A stretch of DNA of 64,000 bases from DASZIT01 sp963709665 (GTDB lineage: Bacteria; Actinomycetota; Acidimicrobiia; Acidimicrobiales; RAAP-2), in assembly GCA_963709665.1 (NCBI GenBank), contig CAVPWU010000001.1, forward strand, positions 62,001 to 126,000, written 5' to 3'. Position numbers and translations under genes: made by a program. A model generated the notes under the pieces. It saw only the letters and a program-made list of their open reading frames with translations, did not search any database and had not been told where the DNA came from. Below are positions 39,005 through 48,810 of this stretch, one piece after another. How positions within the stretch are numbered: the stretch's first letter is position 1; each line of letters opens with the position of its first letter.

Positions 39005-39808
39005 ATGCTGTCGGGGATCCATCTGCTGAGCGCGCCGCTGGTCGCCTCCACCATCTCGGTGGGGGATCACCCCACGGTGAAGCTCGGACCCCTCACCATC
39101 GACATCGACACCGTGTGGGCGACGCTGATCGCCGGCATGGTGGTGATCCTGCTGGGCCTGATCATGGTCAGCAAGACCCGCAAGGCCGGCAACGGCGTGC
39201 CCGGGAAGTTCCAGCTCTGCTGGGAGATGCTGGTGGGCGCCGTCCAGAAGCAGGTCGACGACTCCATCGGGCCCCGCGGCGCCAAGGTGGTGCCCCTGGC
39301 GCTGACCCTGTTCATCTTCATCTTCACCTGCAACCTGTTCGAGGTCGTCGCCATCGGGTCCCGCTTCGAGGTGCTCCCCGCCCCCACCAGCGACATCAAC
39401 CTGCCGCTGGCCATGGCCCTCTACGTCATCGTGCTGGTGCACACGGCGGCCATCCGGAACCGGGGGGTGGGCGGCTACTTCAAGCACTACGTGACCCGCC
39501 CGTTCGAGGCCAAGGTGCTCTACCCGGCCAACGTCTTCATGAACGTGATCGACGAGCTGGTCAAGCCCCTCACCCTCACCCTCCGTCTCTTCGGCAACCT
39601 GCTGGCCGGCGGCCTGATGCTGTCGCTGCTGGCCGCCCTGGTGATCTGGAAGCTGGGCCCGGTCCCCATCGGGGGCCTCCTCACCGTGCCGCTGACGGTG
39701 ATCTGGAAGCTCTTCGACATGGCCATCGGTGCCATCCAGGCCTTCATCTTCGCCCTCCTCACCATCCTCTACTTCGACACCGCCATGGCCCCGGAAGACG
39801 CCCACTAG
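39005..39808 (+). CDS. atpB: ATP synthase F0 subunit a
   Basis: Stator channel subunit that guides protons to the c ring. It has 267 residues and five to six membrane helices. The essential Arg lies in TLTLRLFGNLLAGGLM, and the last helix is AIQAFIFALLTILYF. The ATG at 39005 is chosen over GTG 38993 because the Shine-Dalgarno GGAGG (38989-38993) overlaps the GTG and lies 11 nt before the ATG. It opens the full atpBEFHAGDC operon. Confidence 0.94.
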   Translation: MLSGIHLLSAPLVASTISVGDHPTVKLGPLTIDIDTVWATLIAGMVVILLGLIMVSKTRKAGNGVPGKFQLCWEMLVGAVQKQVDDSIGPRGAKVVPLALTLFIFIFTCNLFEVVAIGSRFEVLPAPTSDINLPLAMALYVIVLVHTAAIRNRGVGGYFKHYVTRPFEAKVLYPANVFMNVIDELVKPLTLTLRLFGNLLAGGLMLSLLAALVIWKLGPVPIGGLLTVPLTVIWKLFDMAIGAIQAFIFALLTILYFDTAMAPEDAH

Positions 39809-39867
39809 GGCGTCGGGGCCACGACGGACCTACCACTCATCAGCAATCCCACAAAGGAGAATCAGTA

Positions 39868-40128
39868 ATGGCAGACACCTCGATGGCCGACGCAGTGAAG
39901 ATCGCCGGCGCCATGGTCGGCGGCGGCCTGGCCCTGGGTGGCGGCGCCGTCGGCGCCGCCATCGGTGACGGCCTGGCCGGGAACGCCACCATCAGCGGGG
40001 TGGCCCGCCAGCCCGAGGCCCAGGGACGCCTGACCACCATCATGTTCCTGACCGTGGGCCTCTGCGAGGCCGCCTACTTCATCAACCTGGCCTTCACCGC
40101 GCTCTTCATCTTCTCGCTCGGCAAGTAG
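39868..40128 (+). CDS. atpE: ATP synthase F0 subunit c
   Basis: The 86-residue hairpin of the rotor ring. Helix 1 carries the glycine pattern GGGLALGGGAVGAAIGDG, the loop has the conserved R47-Q-P, and the proton-binding carboxylate is Glu67 in GLCEAAYFINLAF. The residues expected for a sodium site (Gln in helix 1 and Ser after the Glu) are absent, so proton coupling is likely. AAAGGAGA before the ATG is the strongest ribosome site of the operon, as fits the high copy number of c. Confidence 0.95.
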   Translation: MADTSMADAVKIAGAMVGGGLALGGGAVGAAIGDGLAGNATISGVARQPEAQGRLTTIMFLTVGLCEAAYFINLAFTALFIFSLGK

Positions 40129-40229
40129 CCCGAGCGGCCGGATGACCGGCCGGTGAGCGCTCCGCCCGCTGGAGCCTCCCCGGTCGACGCCGGCAGTCCC
40201 GTCCGTATGTCAACGCAAGGATGACGGCA

Positions 40230-40769
40230 ATGCCCATCGAAGCCAGCAGCAACTTCCTGGTCCCCAACGGGACGTTCATCGTCGTGCTCATCGCCTTCAT
40301 CATCGTGTTGGGCGTGATCGCCAGGTACGTGCTGCCCCCGCTGAACAAGGTGCTGACCGACCGGCAGGAGCAGATCCGGGGGGAGCTGGCCGCCGCCGAC
40401 AAGGCCAAGGCCGACGCCGAGGAGGCCGACGTGGAGCGCCGCGCCACCCTCGACGAGGCCCGCCAGCACGCCCGCGAGATCGTGGCCCAGGCCAACGCCA
40501 CGGCCGACCAGATCGTCACCAGCAAGCAGGTCCAGGCCCAGGCCGAGTACGACCGCATCGTGCAGGCCGCCGACGCCGAGGTGGCCATCGCCCGCCAGGC
40601 CGCCGTGGAGGAGGTCACCGCCAAGGTCGGCGAGATCGTCCTGTCGGCCGCCGAGCGGGTCATCGGCCGGGAGATCCAGTCCCGGGACCACCAGGACCTC
40701 ATCGACGAGGCCATCGCCGCCGTCCGGGCCGAGACGGCCACCGGCGCCGCCGCCGGGGGCGCCCGGTGA
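40230..40769 (+). CDS. atpF: ATP synthase F0 subunit b
   Basis: Peripheral stalk subunit of 179 residues. One N-terminal membrane helix (TFIVVLIAFIIVLGVIARYV) is followed by a long charged coiled coil rich in Ala, Glu and Arg (RQEQIRGELAAADKAKADAE and on). ATG 40230 is preferred to ATG 40221, because AAGGA (40217-40221) is spaced eight bases from the former. The stop overlaps the GTG of atpH by four bases (GTGA). Unlike in mycobacteria, no b-delta fusion is present. Confidence 0.92.
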   Translation: MPIEASSNFLVPNGTFIVVLIAFIIVLGVIARYVLPPLNKVLTDRQEQIRGELAAADKAKADAEEADVERRATLDEARQHAREIVAQANATADQIVTSKQVQAQAEYDRIVQAADAEVAIARQAAVEEVTAKVGEIVLSAAERVIGREIQSRDHQDLIDEAIAAVRAETATGAAAGGAR

Positions 40770-41708
40770 ACCCAGCCCTCCAGGGCTACCTGGCCGCCAT
40801 GGAGGAGTCGCTGGCGGCCGAAGGCACCCTGGCCGAGGCCGGCCGCGAGCTGCGGGCGGTGGTCGGCCTGGTCGAGGGCTCCAACGAGCTGCTGCTCGCC
40901 CTGGTCGACGGATCGGTGCCGGCCACCGCCCGCCGGGCGGTGCTCGACCACCTGCTCGAGGGGCGGGTGCGGACCGAGGTCCGCTCCCTGATCCATCAGG
41001 CCGTCTCCGTGGAGCCGGCGGGCGACGTGGTGGCCACCTTCCACCACCTGGCCTCGCGGATGGAGGTGTTGGCCGTCCGGGGCGTCGACCCGGCCACCGA
41101 CTCCGGCCACGACGAGCTGCTGGGCCGACTGGGCTCCCGCAACCGGGTGCTGGGCTACGCCGCGGCCGTCTACGAGTCGTTGACCGTCGCCCAGCTCGAG
41201 GAGATCGAGGACCAGCTGTTCCGGTTCGCCCGGACCGTCGAATCGAACCGGGGGCTCCGGGGGGCCCTGGGCGACCGGGACCTGCCGGTGTCGGTCCGCC
41301 AGTCGGTGGTCGCCGACCTCCTGACCCGGGCGCTGCCCGCCACCGCCCGGGTGGTGGCCTACGCCGTGCGGGCCGGACGGGCCCGCGACATCGTGTCGAC
41401 CCTCGACGCCCTGGTGGAGGACGCCGCCCGCACCCGTGGGTGGCGCGTGGCCCGGGTCAGCGCCGCCGACCAGGTCGGGGACGACCAGCGCCGGACGCTG
41501 AGCCAGGCGCTCGAGCAGCTGACCGGCCACCCGGTCGACCTGCGGGTGACCCTCGAACCCCTGCTGCTGGGTGGCGTGGTGGTGCAGATCGGGGACCTGC
41601 TCATCGACGGGAGCACCCGTCACCGTCTCGACCAGCTCCGGGAGCAAGTCCACGCCTCCGAGGAGGCCTACCGAGTCCCTGGATCTTCAGAAGGAAGGAA
41701 CACCACCG

Positions 41709-41716
<8 letters not shown>
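40766..41716 (+). CDS. atpH: ATP synthase F1 subunit delta with duplicated N-terminal domain
   Basis: OSCP-type subunit joining the peripheral stalk to F1. At 316 residues it is far longer than the usual 180 or so. The part from about 125 is a complete delta: YESLTVAQLEEIEDQLFRFA to the ending LLLGGVVVQIGDLLIDGSTR. The first 115 residues look like a second copy of the helical N-domain: RRAVLDHLLEGRVRTEVRSL parallels RQSVVADLLTRALPATARVV, and GDVVATFHHLASR parallels RDIVSTLDALVED. Longer delta subunits are known in actinobacteria. The end overlaps the atpA start by eight bases. Confidence 0.9.
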
Positions 41717-43232
<1,516 letters not shown>

Positions 43233-43235
43233 CCG

Positions 43236-44207
43236 GTGGCGGGTGGCCAGGAGCGCATCCTCCGTCGACGGATCAAGAGCATCCAGTCGACCAAGAAGAT
43301 CACCAAGGCGATGGAGCTGATCGCCGCCTCCCAGATCGTGCGCGCCCAGGGTCGGATCGCCGCCGCCCGCCCCTACCGCCAGGGGATGGCCCGCATCGTC
43401 CTGGAGACGGCGCTGGGTGACCCCGACGCCGCCGGCCGGCTGCTCGGCACCCCCGACGAGGTGCGCAACGTCGCCGTCCTGGCGGTGGTGGCGGACCGGG
43501 GCCTGTGCGGGGGCTACAACACCATGGTGTTCCGGGCCACCGAGCGCCTGCTGGCCGGCTACGTGGCCGACGGCGCCACCCCCCGGCTGTTCACGGCGGG
43601 CAAGAAGGCGGTGGGCTACTTCCGGTTCCGGGGCCAGGAGGTCGAGCGGTCGTTCACCGGGATGAGCGAGCGACCCACCTTCAGTGACGCCCGGGAGGTG
43701 GCCGCCGCCGTCCTCACCCCCTTCGTCCTCGGCGAGGTCGACCAGGTGATGATCGTGTCCACCCGCTTCCTCTCCGCCGGGTCCCAGAAGGTCGAGGTCC
43801 GCCAGCTGCTGCCGCTGGTCGACCCCCGCGACCCGCCCCGCCAGGACAAGGACCTGGAACGGGCCGAGCGGGACGCCGCCACCGAGCCCCCCGAACGCCG
43901 GGGCTACACCGAGTTCGAGCCCGACGCCGCCATCCTCCTCCAGACGCTCGCCCCCCGGGCGGCGGAGACCGAGATCTTCAACGCCCTGCTCGAGGCCTCG
44001 GCCTCCGAGCTCACCTCGCGGCAGCGGGCCATGGCCGCCGCCACCGACAATGCCGGCGAGCTCATCAAGAAGTACTCCCGGATCATGAACCGGGCCCGGC
44101 AGGACACCATCACCACCGAGATCATGGAGATCGTGGGCGGGGCCGAGGCGCTCCGGGCCGGGGTCGACGACGACCAGGGCGGCCTCATCATCGAGACGAG
44201 GGTCTGA
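43236..44207 (+). CDS. atpG: ATP synthase F1 subunit gamma
   Basis: The central rotor shaft, 323 residues. The N-terminal helix RRRIKSIQSTKKITKAMELI and the C-terminal helix MAAATDNAGELIKKYSRIMN flank a Rossmann-like middle with VVADRGLCGGYN. An insertion rich in Arg, Asp and Pro (about 200-235, for example DPRDPPRQDKDLERAERDAA) is of the sort found in actinobacterial gamma subunits. The GTG start lies three bases after the atpA stop. Confidence 0.95.
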   Translation: MAGGQERILRRRIKSIQSTKKITKAMELIAASQIVRAQGRIAAARPYRQGMARIVLETALGDPDAAGRLLGTPDEVRNVAVLAVVADRGLCGGYNTMVFRATERLLAGYVADGATPRLFTAGKKAVGYFRFRGQEVERSFTGMSERPTFSDAREVAAAVLTPFVLGEVDQVMIVSTRFLSAGSQKVEVRQLLPLVDPRDPPRQDKDLERAERDAATEPPERRGYTEFEPDAAILLQTLAPRAAETEIFNALLEASASELTSRQRAMAAATDNAGELIKKYSRIMNRARQDTITTEIMEIVGGAEALRAGVDDDQGGLIIETRV

Positions 44208-44293
44208 GCCGTGCCCATCTCCACCCCCTCCGACCGCGCCGACGCGGCATCCGACCACTCCGTACCTGACGACCCCAAGGGAGCCTCACGCCC

Positions 44294-45739
44294 ATGACCA
44301 CCACCGCACCCCAGCCCACCCAGACCGAGACACTGCCCACCGGGCGCGTGGTGGCCATCGCCGGCCCGGTGATCGACGTCGAGTTCCCCCCGCACGCCCT
44401 GCCGGAGATCAACGGCGCCGTCGAGGTGAGTGCCACCCTCGAGGGCGTCGAGGAGGTCATCGTGGCCGAGGTGGCCCAGCAGATCGGCGACGGCCGGGTC
44501 CGCTGCATCTGCCTGAAGGCGACCGACGGCCTCACCCGGGGCGCCGAGGTGCGCAACCTGGGGCGCGGGCTGCAGGTGCCGGTGGGCGACGCCGTCCTCG
44601 GCCACGTCTTCAACGTGCTGGGCGAGCCCCTCGACACCGACAGCATCGGTGAGGTCGAGGACCGCTGGGAGATCCACCGTCCCGCCCCCGACTTCGACAC
44701 CCTGGAGCCGCGGGCCGTCATGTTCGAGACCGGCATCAAGGTCATCGACCTCCTCGAGCCCTACGTCCAGGGTGGCAAGATCGGCCTGTTCGGCGGCGCC
44801 GGCGTGGGCAAGACGGTGCTGATCCAGGAGATGATCAACCGGGTGGCCACCAACCACGGCGGCGTGTCGGTCTTCGCCGGCGTGGGCGAGCGGACCCGGG
44901 AGGGCACCGACCTCTGGATCGAGATGCAGGAGTCCGGGGTCATCGAGAAGGCCGCCCTGGTCTACGGCCAGATGGACGAGCCCCCCGGCGTCCGGCTCCG
45001 GGTGGCCCTGGCCGCCCTGACCATGGCCGAGTACTTCCGGGACGTGAAGAACCAGGACGTGTTGCTGTTCGTGGACAACATCTTCCGGTTCGTCCAGGCC
45101 GGCTCCGAGGTGTCCACCCTGCTGGGCCGGATGCCCTCGGCGGTGGGCTACCAGCCGACCCTGGCCGACGAGATGGGCCAGCTCCAGGAGCGGATCACCT
45201 CCACCCGGGGACGCTCGATCACCTCCCTGCAGGCGGTCTACGTGCCGGCCGACGACTACACCGACCCGGCGCCGTTCACCACCTTCACCCACCTCGACGC
45301 CACCACCGAGCTCTCCCGGGACATCGCCTCGCTGGGCATCTACCCGGCGGTGGACCCGCTGTCGTCCACCTCCAACATCCTCGCCCCCGAGGTGGTGGGG
45401 GAGCGCCACTACAACGTGGCCCGACGGGTCCAGGGCGTGCTCCAGCGGTACAAGGAGCTCCAGGACATCATCGCCATCCTCGGACTCGACGAGCTGTCGG
45501 AGGAGGACCGGGTGACGGTGACCCGGGCCCGGAAGATCCAGCGGTTCCTCTCCCAGCCGTTCAACGTCGGGGAGGTGTTCACCGGCCTGAAGGGTGTCAC
45601 CGTCCCGGTGGAGGAGACGGTGGAGTCGTTCGAGGCCCTGGTCAACGGCGAGCTCGACGAGATCCCCGAGCAGGCGTTCCTCAACGTCGGCGGGGCCGAG
45701 TCGGTGTTGGCCAAGGCCCACGCCCTCGAGAACGACTGA
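44294..45739 (+). CDS. atpD: ATP synthase F1 subunit beta
   Basis: Catalytic subunit of 481 residues. Walker A is GGAGVGKTVLIQEMI, the catalytic Glu lies in GVGERTREGTDLW, and Walker B is VLLFVDNIFRFVQAGSEVST. The C-terminal DELSEED region reads LGLDELSEEDRVTVTRARK. AAGGGAG lies upstream of the ATG. The 86-nt gap to atpG contains an in-frame mini-ORF that ends across this ATG, which I do not treat as a gene. Confidence 0.96.
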   Translation: MTTTAPQPTQTETLPTGRVVAIAGPVIDVEFPPHALPEINGAVEVSATLEGVEEVIVAEVAQQIGDGRVRCICLKATDGLTRGAEVRNLGRGLQVPVGDAVLGHVFNVLGEPLDTDSIGEVEDRWEIHRPAPDFDTLEPRAVMFETGIKVIDLLEPYVQGGKIGLFGGAGVGKTVLIQEMINRVATNHGGVSVFAGVGERTREGTDLWIEMQESGVIEKAALVYGQMDEPPGVRLRVALAALTMAEYFRDVKNQDVLLFVDNIFRFVQAGSEVSTLLGRMPSAVGYQPTLADEMGQLQERITSTRGRSITSLQAVYVPADDYTDPAPFTTFTHLDATTELSRDIASLGIYPAVDPLSSTSNILAPEVVGERHYNVARRVQGVLQRYKELQDIIAILGLDELSEEDRVTVTRARKIQRFLSQPFNVGEVFTGLKGVTVPVEETVESFEALVNGELDEIPEQAFLNVGGAESVLAKAHALEND

Positions 45740-45754
45740 GCGGGGCTTCCACCC

Positions 45755-46291
45755 ATGGCCGACGACTCCCTCTTCGCTATCCGGCTGGTCACCCCCGAGC
45801 GGGTGCTGATCAGCGACGTCACCTCCGAGGTGGTGCTGCGGACCGCCGAGGGGGACATCACCTTCCTGGCCGGCTCCGCACCCCTGGTGGGGACGGTGGA
45901 GCCCGGGGTGGTCCGGGTGGCCGGGGCGGGCGACGAGGCCGGCCAGGTCCGCCGGGTGGCCGTCCACGGCGGCTTCGTCCAGGTCGAACAGCATGTGGAC
46001 GTCGAGGGCCCCGACGCCGACCGGCTCGAAGGGTCGCCCACCGGCACCCGGGTGACCATCCTGGCGGCGGTGGCCGAGCCCTCCGACGAGATCGACGTGG
46101 AGCGGGCCCGGGTGGCCCACGACGCCGCCGAGGCCAGGGTGGCCGAGCTGGGCGGTGCCGCCGCCGGCCGTGCCCCTGGCGAGGAGGCGGAGGTCGACCC
46201 GGAGCTGGTGGAGGCCCAGGCCGCCCTGGTGCGCTCGGAGGTCCGGCTCGAGGCGGCCGAGGGCGTGTCGGCCGCCGCCCCCACCGCCTGA
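45755..46291 (+). CDS. atpC: ATP synthase F1 subunit epsilon
   Basis: The rotor subunit that inhibits ATP hydrolysis. The N-terminal beta-barrel is clear: FAIRLVTPERVLISDVTSEV, AEGDITFLAGSAPLVGTVEP, RRVAVHGGFVQVEQHVDV. The C-terminal helical part is long (178 residues in all, against 120-140 usually) and Ala/Glu-rich, ending in a low-complexity VSAAAPTA. It is the last gene of the operon, followed by a hairpin shared with the convergent glpX. Confidence 0.92.
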   Translation: MADDSLFAIRLVTPERVLISDVTSEVVLRTAEGDITFLAGSAPLVGTVEPGVVRVAGAGDEAGQVRRVAVHGGFVQVEQHVDVEGPDADRLEGSPTGTRVTILAAVAEPSDEIDVERARVAHDAAEARVAELGGAAAGRAPGEEAEVDPELVEAQAALVRSEVRLEAAEGVSAAAPTA

Positions 46292-46297
46292 CCGTAC

Positions 46298-46333
46298 GGG
46301 TTCCCCGGCCCCCGGTCGCCGGGGGAGCAACCC
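46298..46333. terminator. Bidirectional hairpin between atpC and glpX
   Basis: CCCCCGG (46309-46315)-TCG-CCGGGGG (46319-46325) is a perfect stem, with an outer pairing of GGGTT (46298-46302) and AACCC (46329-46333). There is no T tract, as is common in actinobacterial terminators. Confidence 0.55.
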
Positions 46334-46369
46334 GGCACCACCTCAGACGCCCGAGCCGCCTCAGCTACC

Positions 46370-47365
46370 TCAGCTGAACTCGATGGCGCTGTACTCGCCG
46401 AGCTTGTGCAGCGGGTGCCGGGCGTCGATCAGCCGGACGGTCCCCGACTTCGACCGCATGACCAGCGACTGGGTGCTGGCGCCGAACTCGTCGTAGCGGA
46501 CCCCGCTGAGCAGCTCCCCGTCGGTGATCCCGGTGGCGGCGAAGAAGCAATTGTCCCCCCGTACCAGGTCGTCGGTGGTGAGCACCCGGTCGAGGTCGTA
46601 GCCGGCGTCCAGCGCCGCCTGCCGCTCGGTGTCGTCCCGCGGCCAGAGGCGGCCCTGCATCTCGCCGCCCATCGACTTCAGGGCGGCGGCGGCGATGACC
46701 CCCTCCGGGGTGCCGCCGATGCCGAACAGGATGTCCACGCCGGTGTCCGGCCACGAGGTGGCGATGGCCCCGGCCACGTCGCCGTCGGTGATCAATCGGA
46801 TCCGGGCACCGGTGTCGCGCACCTCGGCGATGAGGTCGGCGTGGCGGGGCCGGTCGAGGATGACGGCGGTCAGGTCGCGCACCGAGGCGGCCTTGGCGAC
46901 GGCCAGGGACTTGAGGTTCTCCTCCACCGAGGCGGTGATGTCGATGCTGCCCACCCCCCGGGGGCCCACGGCCAGCTTCTCCATGTACACGCAGGGGCCC
47001 GGGTCGAACATGGTGCCCCGTTCGGAGACGGCGATCACCGCCAGGGCCCCACCCCGTCCGAGGGCGGTGGGGGTGGTGCCGTCGATGGGGTCGACGGCGA
47101 TGTCGGTCTTGGGCGGCGTGCCGTCGCCGATCCGCTCGCCGTTGAAGAGCATCGGGGCGTTGTCCTTCTCGCCTTCCCCGATCACCACGATCCCGTCCAT
47201 GGCGATGCTGGACAGCACGATCCGCATGGCGTTGACCGCCGCACCGTCCGCCCCCTCCTTGTCGCCCCGCCCCATCCACCGGGAGGCGGCCAGGGCGGCG
47301 GCTTCGGTCACCCGGACCAGTTCCATGGCCAGGTTGCGGTCGGGAGCTTGCGGAGGGCCGTTCAC
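46370..47365 (-). CDS. glpX: Class II fructose-1,6-bisphosphatase
   Basis: Gluconeogenic phosphatase of the lithium-sensitive GlpX family (331 residues). Motifs are VVIGEGEKDNAPMLFNGER, the metal-binding DIAVDPIDGTTPTALGRGG and ILFGIGGTPEGVIAAAALKS. This is the main FBPase of actinobacteria. The GTG at 47365 has TATCGT eight bases upstream. It converges on atpC and is divergent from murA. Together with a PPi-type PFK 7 kb away it marks the fructose-6-phosphate/bisphosphate node. Confidence 0.94.
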   Translation of the reverse strand: MNGPPQAPDRNLAMELVRVTEAAALAASRWMGRGDKEGADGAAVNAMRIVLSSIAMDGIVVIGEGEKDNAPMLFNGERIGDGTPPKTDIAVDPIDGTTPTALGRGGALAVIAVSERGTMFDPGPCVYMEKLAVGPRGVGSIDITASVEENLKSLAVAKAASVRDLTAVILDRPRHADLIAEVRDTGARIRLITDGDVAGAIATSWPDTGVDILFGIGGTPEGVIAAAALKSMGGEMQGRLWPRDDTERQAALDAGYDLDRVLTTDDLVRGDNCFFAATGITDGELLSGVRYDEFGASTQSLVMRSKSGTVRLIDARHPLHKLGEYSAIEFS

Positions 47366-47373
47366 GGGTCCCG

Positions 47374-47379
47374 ACGATA
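47374..47379 (-). promoter_or_regulatory. -10 element of glpX
   Basis: TATCGT on the minus strand ends 8 nt before GTG 47365, so the mRNA is leaderless or nearly so. Confidence 0.45.
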
Positions 47380-47485
47380 GTGGCTGGCCGGGGCCCCGAT
47401 GCCCGCCGGCACCGGTGGTGGGGGGACGGTCGCTCTCGGGGCGCGAACCGCCCGCGGGATGCACGGGGGGCCGGAAGCCGCGCGC

Positions 47486-47491
47486 CATACT
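47486..47491 (+). promoter_or_regulatory. -10 element of murA
   Basis: CATACT ends 6 nt before GTG 47498, which fits a leaderless mRNA. Confidence 0.5.
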
Positions 47492-47497
47492 GGGTCG

Positions 47498-48778
47498 GTG
47501 GACCGCTTCGTCGTCACCGCCAACGGTCCCCTGTCCGGCACCGTCCGGGCCGGGGGGGCCAAGAACTCGGTCCTGAAGCTGATGGCCGCCTGCCTGCTGG
47601 CCGAGGGCCGTCATGTGCTGACCAACGTCCCCCGGATCTCCGACGTGGACACCATGGGCGAGGTGCTCGGCGCCATGGGCGTGGTGGTGGAGCGTGGCGC
47701 CACCCCCGACGAGCTGGTGGTGACGGTGCCCCCCGACGTGGTGCCCGAGGCCCCGTACCACCTGGTGGAGAAGATGCGGGCCTCGGTGGTGGTCCTCGGC
47801 CCCCTGCTGGCCAGGCACGGGCGGGCCCGGGTGTCGATGCCCGGCGGCGACGACTTCGGGTCGCGGCCCATCGACATGCATCTCCACGCCCTCGAGTACC
47901 TGGGGGCGACCTTCGAGTCGGCCCACGGCTACATCGAGGGGACGGTGGAGTCCACCGTGGCCGGCCGGCCCCGGCTGCTGGGGACCCCCCTGGTCCTCGA
48001 GTACCCCAGCCACACCGGTACCGACAACGTGCTGATGGCCGCCGTCCTGGCCAAGGGGACCACCGTCATCGAGAACGCCGCCCGGGAGCCCGAGGTGCTC
48101 GACCTGGCCGAATTCCTCAACGCCATGGGGGCCCGGATCACCGGCGCCGGTACCTCCCGGATCGAGGTCGAGGGGGTGGAGGAGCTCCACCCGGCCCGCC
48201 ACGCCGTGATCCCCGACCGGCTGGTGGTGGCCACCTTTCTGGTGGCCGCCGGCCTGGCCGGGGGCGAGGTGGTGGTCGAGGACGGCCGGCCCGACCACAT
48301 GGAGATGCTCCTCCGGAAGCTCACCGCCATCGGCATCGACGTCACCCAGGAGCCCGAGGGCCTGCGCGCCCACCGCCCGCCGGAGCGCCGGCTCCAGGCC
48401 CAGGACGTCGCCACCCTGCCCTACCCGGGGGTGGCCACCGACTACAAGCCGCTGGTGGTGACCCTCCTCACCGTGGCCGAGGGGGTGGGCATCGTCACCG
48501 AGAATCTCTTCTTCGGACGGTTCCGCTACGTCGACGAGCTCCGCCGCATGGGGGCCGACATCCGTACCGAGGGCCACCACGCGGTGGTGCGGGGGGTGGA
48601 GCGCCTGTCGTCCGCCCCGGTCCGGGCCCTCGACGTGCGGGCCGGCGCAGCCCTCGTCCTGGCCGGACTGGTGGCCGACGGCGAGACGGTGGTCAGCGAC
48701 GCCCGGCACGTCGACCGGGGCTACGAGGACCTGGCCGGCAAGCTGGCCTCCCTGGGCGCCCGGGTCGCCCGGGCCTGA
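47498..48778 (+). CDS. murA: UDP-N-acetylglucosamine 1-carboxyvinyltransferase with Asp in place of the catalytic Cys
   Basis: Adds enolpyruvate from PEP to UDP-GlcNAc, the first committed step of peptidoglycan synthesis. It has 426 residues; GGAKNSVLKLMAACLLAEG and FGRFRYVDELRRMGADIR are typical. The loop that carries Cys115 in E. coli (GGCAIGARP) reads GGDDFGSRP here, so the position is Asp118 (codon 47849-47851). The same Cys-to-Asp change in M. tuberculosis MurA gives intrinsic fosfomycin resistance. The order wecA-atp operon-murA also matches mycobacteria. A -10 element six bases before the GTG sets the start. Confidence 0.95.
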   Translation: MDRFVVTANGPLSGTVRAGGAKNSVLKLMAACLLAEGRHVLTNVPRISDVDTMGEVLGAMGVVVERGATPDELVVTVPPDVVPEAPYHLVEKMRASVVVLGPLLARHGRARVSMPGGDDFGSRPIDMHLHALEYLGATFESAHGYIEGTVESTVAGRPRLLGTPLVLEYPSHTGTDNVLMAAVLAKGTTVIENAAREPEVLDLAEFLNAMGARITGAGTSRIEVEGVEELHPARHAVIPDRLVVATFLVAAGLAGGEVVVEDGRPDHMEMLLRKLTAIGIDVTQEPEGLRAHRPPERRLQAQDVATLPYPGVATDYKPLVVTLLTVAEGVGIVTENLFFGRFRYVDELRRMGADIRTEGHHAVVRGVERLSSAPVRALDVRAGAALVLAGLVADGETVVSDARHVDRGYEDLAGKLASLGARVARA

Positions 48779-48795
48779 GCCCCGGTCGGTCCGTC

Positions 48796-48801
48796 TACGA
48801 T
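48796..48801 (+). promoter_or_regulatory. -10 element of meaB
   Basis: TACGAT ends 9 nt before ATG 48811; the transcript would be leaderless or carry very few leader bases. Confidence 0.4.
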
Positions 48802-48810
48802 CGGCAGGCC

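Noticed and set aside
44211..44297. A 28-codon GTG ORF whose stop crosses the atpD ATG, as in a translational coupling peptide
   Set aside because: Its composition is unremarkable, atpD has its own AAGGGAG site, and GC-rich DNA gives many such ORFs by chance. It could be revisited with ribosome profiling.
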